Assembly: GCA_047606565.1 (NCBI GenBank) | Contig: JASGEH010000119.1 | Span: 1 to 9,521 of the forward strand | Length of the DNA: 9,521 bases | Direction: 5' to 3' | Source: Comamonas_F sp047606565 | GTDB lineage: Bacteria; Pseudomonadota; Gammaproteobacteria; Burkholderiales; Burkholderiaceae_C | Part shown: one piece after another, positions 7,013 through 9,521 of the stretch | How positions within the stretch are numbered: position 1 is the stretch's first letter | How the letters are laid out: the number at the start of each line of letters is the position of its first letter | The notes under the pieces: generated by a model | Told to the model about the DNA's origin: nothing | What the model saw: the letters and a program-made list of their open reading frames with translations, nothing else | The model's database searches: none | Made by a program: the position numbers and the translations under genes

Positions 7013-7402
7013 TCACGCTGGCGAGCCGACCGCCCACCAGCCCAGCGCCACCAGCGCCACGCCCGCCAGCACGCTGGCCAGCACGTAGGCCACGGCCATG
7101 CCGGTGTCACCGCCCTTGAGCAGCATCACCGTCTCCAGCCCGAACGACGAGAAGGTGGTGAAGCCGCCGATCACGCCCGTGACCAGGAACAGCCGGGCAT
7201 CGGCCGACAGCAGCGCGTGCTTGTCGGCCAGCCCGGCGATCCCCCCGATCAGCAAACAGCCCAGCAAATTGACGACCAGCGTGCCGACCGGAAAGCGCGT
7301 GCCCCAGTGCAGCGCGGCCCAACCCATGGTGGCGCTGCCCATCAGGTAGCGGGTGACCGAGCCCAGGGCGCCGCCGACGGCGACATACAGCAGGGAAGGC
7401 AT
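7013..7402 (-). CDS. crcB: Fluoride ion channel CrcB/Fluc
   Basis: A 129-residue, four-helix inner-membrane protein of normal length for CrcB/Fluc, which works as an antiparallel dimer to export fluoride. Family marks are present: GGALGSVTRY (10-19), the pore Asn45 in TLVVN, and GVIGGFTTFSSF (76-87), which holds the TTFS sodium-site segment and the two Phe-box phenylalanines. GAGG-type ribosome binding sequence GAGG lies 8 nt before the ATG. It is the last gene of a - strand set, 58 nt after the LysE-family exporter. That gap shows no recognisable fluoride riboswitch, so expression is probably carried by the upstream genes. Confidence 0.95.
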   Translation of the reverse strand: MPSLLYVAVGGALGSVTRYLMGSATMGWAALHWGTRFPVGTLVVNLLGCLLIGGIAGLADKHALLSADARLFLVTGVIGGFTTFSSFGLETVMLLKGGDTGMAVAYVLASVLAGVALVALGWWAVGSPA

Positions 7403-7460
7403 CGAAAAATCCTCGTCAGAATGGGTTCGAAGTCGGCTGGCGCCTGCAGGCTCACCTCGG

Positions 7461-8141
7461 TCAAGCGCCGCGCTGGCTCAGCGCCAGCCGCGCGGCCAGG
7501 CCGATGAACACCGCCGCCGTGGCCCGGTTGAGCCAGCGCTGCGCGGCGGCCGAGCGCAGCAGGCGTTCACGCAGCGCGGCGGCGAACAGCACCACGGCGC
7601 CGAAGACCAGCAGCGTCGCCGCGATGAAGATCAGGCCCAGGCAGGCGATCTGCCCAGCCACCGGGCCCGCGCCGCTGGCCGCTGGCCGCACGAACTGCGG
7701 CAGCAGAGCCAGGAAGAAGAACACGACCTTCGGGTTCGTCACGTTCATGAATACACCGCGCGCATACAGGCGCCATGACAGGCCCGTCAGCCGGCCGGTC
7801 CTGACACGGCAAGCGGTGCCATTGCCCCGGCCCAGCGCATGTGCGGGCGCCTCGGGCGCCGCGCGCCAGGCCCCCCAGGCCAGGAACAGCAGATAGCACG
7901 ACCCCAGCACCTTGAGCCCGGTGAACGCGGCCTGCGACGCCGCGAACAGCGCCGCCAGGCCCAGCGCCACGGCCAGCGTGTGCACCACCAGCCCCGTGCA
8001 CAGCCCCAGCACCACGCTGAAGCCGGCACGCCGCCCCTGCGTGGCGGTTTGCATCAGCACGAACAGGTTGTCCGGCCCGGGCGTGACACTGAGCAGCAGC
8101 GCCAGCAGGCCGAAGGAGACGGCGGTGTCCAGGCCAATCAC
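7461..8141 (-). CDS. LysE/RhtB-family amino acid exporter
   Basis: A 226-residue inner-membrane protein of the LysE/RhtB superfamily, which exports amino acids or related metabolites by proton exchange; the substrate is not predictable here. About six hydrophobic segments are seen: roughly 8-30, 40-66, 72-92, 130-150, 165-190 and 207-222. Signature elements are SVTPGPDNLFVL (18-29), with the PGP motif in the first helix, and MNVTNPKVVFFFLALLPQF (132-150), with the NPK motif before the fourth helix. The likely start is GTG at 8141, whose GTGA overlaps the stop of the upstream membrane protein; that placement gives the family's normal N-terminus and suggests translational coupling. A cytoplasmic loop at about 94-120 is basic and Gly/Arg-rich. 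Confidence 0.92.
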   Translation of the reverse strand: MIGLDTAVSFGLLALLLSVTPGPDNLFVLMQTATQGRRAGFSVVLGLCTGLVVHTLAVALGLAALFAASQAAFTGLKVLGSCYLLFLAWGAWRAAPEAPAHALGRGNGTACRVRTGRLTGLSWRLYARGVFMNVTNPKVVFFFLALLPQFVRPAASGAGPVAGQIACLGLIFIAATLLVFGAVVLFAAALRERLLRSAAAQRWLNRATAAVFIGLAARLALSQRGA

Positions 8142-9409
8142 GGCCGGCTGACCGGCGGCGCGTCGGGATTTCCATCCGGCGCGGAAGCGCGGGCCGGCGC
8201 ATCGTCGCCAAACCCCAGCGATTGCTGGCCGCTGCCCGGGGCCGCGGATAGGGATGGCGACGGCGCGGGAGGCGGCGGCGCCTCGGCCGCTCCGCCAACG
8301 GATGCCGGTGCTGGTGCCAGTGCTGGTGCCGGTGCCGGTGCAGATGCGGGTCCAGGCTCGGCAGGAGGCCCGCCGACGGCCGCATCGGGATGGCCGCTGG
8401 GTTCGACGCGCGTGCCAGTGGCCGCGCCGGGCGCTGTGGCCTGTTCGCGCTGCTGGGCCTGGGCCGCTTCGTCGGCCGCGCGCAGGCGGGCGGCGGTGTT
8501 GAGGGTGTCGTCGCCCGTCGGGCCGGCGACGTCGCTCGCCAGCGTGTCGCTGGCGTCCAGGTAGATCTGGCAGAAGCCCTGCAGCAGGATCAGGCCAGGC
8601 ACCACCCCGGCCAGGGCGAACAGCACGCCAAAGCCGACCAGCGCAGCCAGCACATGGCCGCTGCCGGCAAAGCCCATCATCAGCCCTATCGCCAGGTGAG
8701 CCGGATGGGCCGCGTAGAGGGCGTCGGGCCCGAGAATGCCGGCCGACAGGCTCGCCGTGATGGCCGCGCCCAGCAGCAGCACCGCGCCGATGACGGTGCC
8801 CGCCACCAGCACGATGAGGGTCAGCACGAACTCCTGCAGGATCACCGTCACCAGCCGGCGCCGCACGATGGCCAGCAGGTGCGCGGCCGCCTGCGTGACG
8901 CTGGCGCCGGTCCAGACCGCACAGGCCGCCAGCGGCAGGTAGACGTAGAGCAGCGCCAGCGCGGCCAGGCCCAGCACCAGCGCGGCCGCCGGCAGCACGA
9001 AGGCGTAGAGCAGCGGCCCCAGCACCGGGATCTTGCAGACCACCAGCGCCAGCGCCACCAGCAGCACCAGCGCAAGCAGGCCGGCCAGCGCCGTCAGCGC
9101 CACGCCCAGCACACGGTGGGCCGACGACAGCGCACGCCGGATGGCGTCGCCCGGCTTGGCCGCCACGCCCATGCGGCAGGCGTCCATGAGCATGATGCCG
9201 ACCGCGTTGGACCCGTAGAACAGCACCAGCACGCTGGCCAGCCCGCCCAGCAAGGCCAGGGCCGGCGAGCCGGTGATGGCCGTCAGGCCCGAGAGCAGCG
9301 ACACCGCCAGCGCGGTGCCACCCGCCAGCAGCAGGGCGCGCCAGTTGCTCACGGCGCGGGTGGCGTCGAGCAGCGAGGCGGTCGATTGGAGTTGCCTGGA
9401 AAGCGTCAT
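8138..9409 (-). CDS. Integral membrane protein with long Pro/Ala-rich C-terminal tail, function unknown
   Basis: A 423-residue protein with a membrane region and a disordered tail. Hydrophobic segments lie at roughly 25-47, 50-72, 101-122, 129-162 (perhaps two), 187-215 and 241-276, giving six to eight helices; a charged loop (about 79-98) with DACRM and RRALSSAHR separates the first pair from the rest. After LLQGFCQIYLDAS the chain becomes hydrophilic (289-423): a short Ala/Gln/Arg stretch that may be helical, then Pro/Ala/Gly-rich sequence coded in part by a hexanucleotide repeat. I do not recognise the family with confidence; it resembles uncharacterised betaproteobacterial membrane proteins. 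The ATG at 9409 (MTLSRQLQST) is preferred; the frame is open to a TTG at 9499, with an ATG at 9460 between, but the extra residues are not membrane-like. No strong Shine-Dalgarno is seen, so the start is uncertain. It is the first gene of the set with the LysE-family exporter and crcB. Confidence 0.75.
   Translation of the reverse strand: MTLSRQLQSTASLLDATRAVSNWRALLLAGGTALAVSLLSGLTAITGSPALALLGGLASVLVLFYGSNAVGIMLMDACRMGVAAKPGDAIRRALSSAHRVLGVALTALAGLLALVLLVALALVVCKIPVLGPLLYAFVLPAAALVLGLAALALLYVYLPLAACAVWTGASVTQAAAHLLAIVRRRLVTVILQEFVLTLIVLVAGTVIGAVLLLGAAITASLSAGILGPDALYAAHPAHLAIGLMMGFAGSGHVLAALVGFGVLFALAGVVPGLILLQGFCQIYLDASDTLASDVAGPTGDDTLNTAARLRAADEAAQAQQREQATAPGAATGTRVEPSGHPDAAVGGPPAEPGPASAPAPAPALAPAPASVGGAAEAPPPPAPSPSLSAAPGSGQQSLGFGDDAPARASAPDGNPDAPPVSRP
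8307..8342. repeat. Hexanucleotide repeat coding an Ala-Pro run
   Basis: Six consecutive units of GGTGCC or a one-base variant (GGTGCT, AGTGCT, GGTGCA) lie inside the membrane protein gene and encode alternating Ala-Pro with one Leu in the tail on the - strand. The length is a whole number of codons, so gain or loss of units would change tail length without breaking the frame. Confidence 0.85.
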
Positions 9410-9521
9410 GGGCCGGTCCGGTCTGGCGTGAAGGTCATGCGCGCGAACAAGCCCCTGCATGCCGGAGCCCGCCGCACCCGTCGTGGTCCATGGTATCAAA
9501 ACAAGAGTCAGCCGCGCCGGC

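Noticed and set aside
9410..9499. N-terminal extension of the membrane protein from TTG at 9499, and promoter-like TTGTTTTGATACCAT near 9490-9505
   Set aside because: TTG start is rare and the extra residues are not conserved-looking. The AT-rich spot may be the promoter, but no properly spaced -35/-10 pair was found, so it is not annotated.

Overview
The window is a GC-rich stretch of bacterial DNA whose protein families, gene style and base composition fit a betaproteobacterium of the Burkholderiales, plausibly Comamonadaceae. That placement is inferred from codon use and gene content; there is no rRNA or marker gene to confirm it. No tRNA, rRNA, CRISPR array, insertion sequence or phage gene was seen.

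Left part, + strand (3-3515). The window opens inside the last module of a nonribosomal peptide synthetase: the end of an adenylation domain, a peptidyl carrier domain and a C-terminal type I thioesterase, so this is the chain-release end of an assembly line encoded mostly to the left. After 56 nt comes an FAD-linked oxidase of the D-lactate dehydrogenase (cytochrome)/GlcD type, then after 34 nt a small alpha/beta hydrolase. They may be read through from the synthetase, but a TAGAAT element just after the NRPS stop could give the oxidase its own promoter.

Middle (3567-5998). A complete TonB-dependent siderophore receptor lies on the - strand, convergent with the hydrolase. NRPS terminal module plus siderophore receptor suggests the edge of a siderophore locus: the peptide is made and released by the NRPS, and its ferric form is taken up by the receptor. 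The receptor lacks an N-terminal signalling domain, so Fur-type control is more likely than an ECF sigma/anti-sigma system. An AT-rich patch upstream of it holds a candidate promoter overlapped by a degenerate Fur-box-like sequence. The rest of this roughly 300-nt intergenic region contains a short - strand reading frame with coding-like codon use, possibly the 3' remnant of a lost gene, and a small hairpin.

Right part. A D-2-hydroxyacid dehydrogenase (+ strand, 5999-6994) converges on a three-gene - strand set that reads leftward: an integral membrane protein with a long Pro/Ala-rich tail (9409-8138), a LysE/RhtB-family exporter (8141-7461, overlapping by GTGA) and the fluoride channel CrcB (7402-7013). 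These look like ordinary housekeeping or accessory genes unrelated to the siderophore.

Nothing here is clearly a previously undescribed system. The points most worth following are the NRPS/receptor pairing, the putative iron-responsive promoter, the gene remnant between 5834 and about 5960, and two D-2-hydroxyacid enzymes flanking the receptor.
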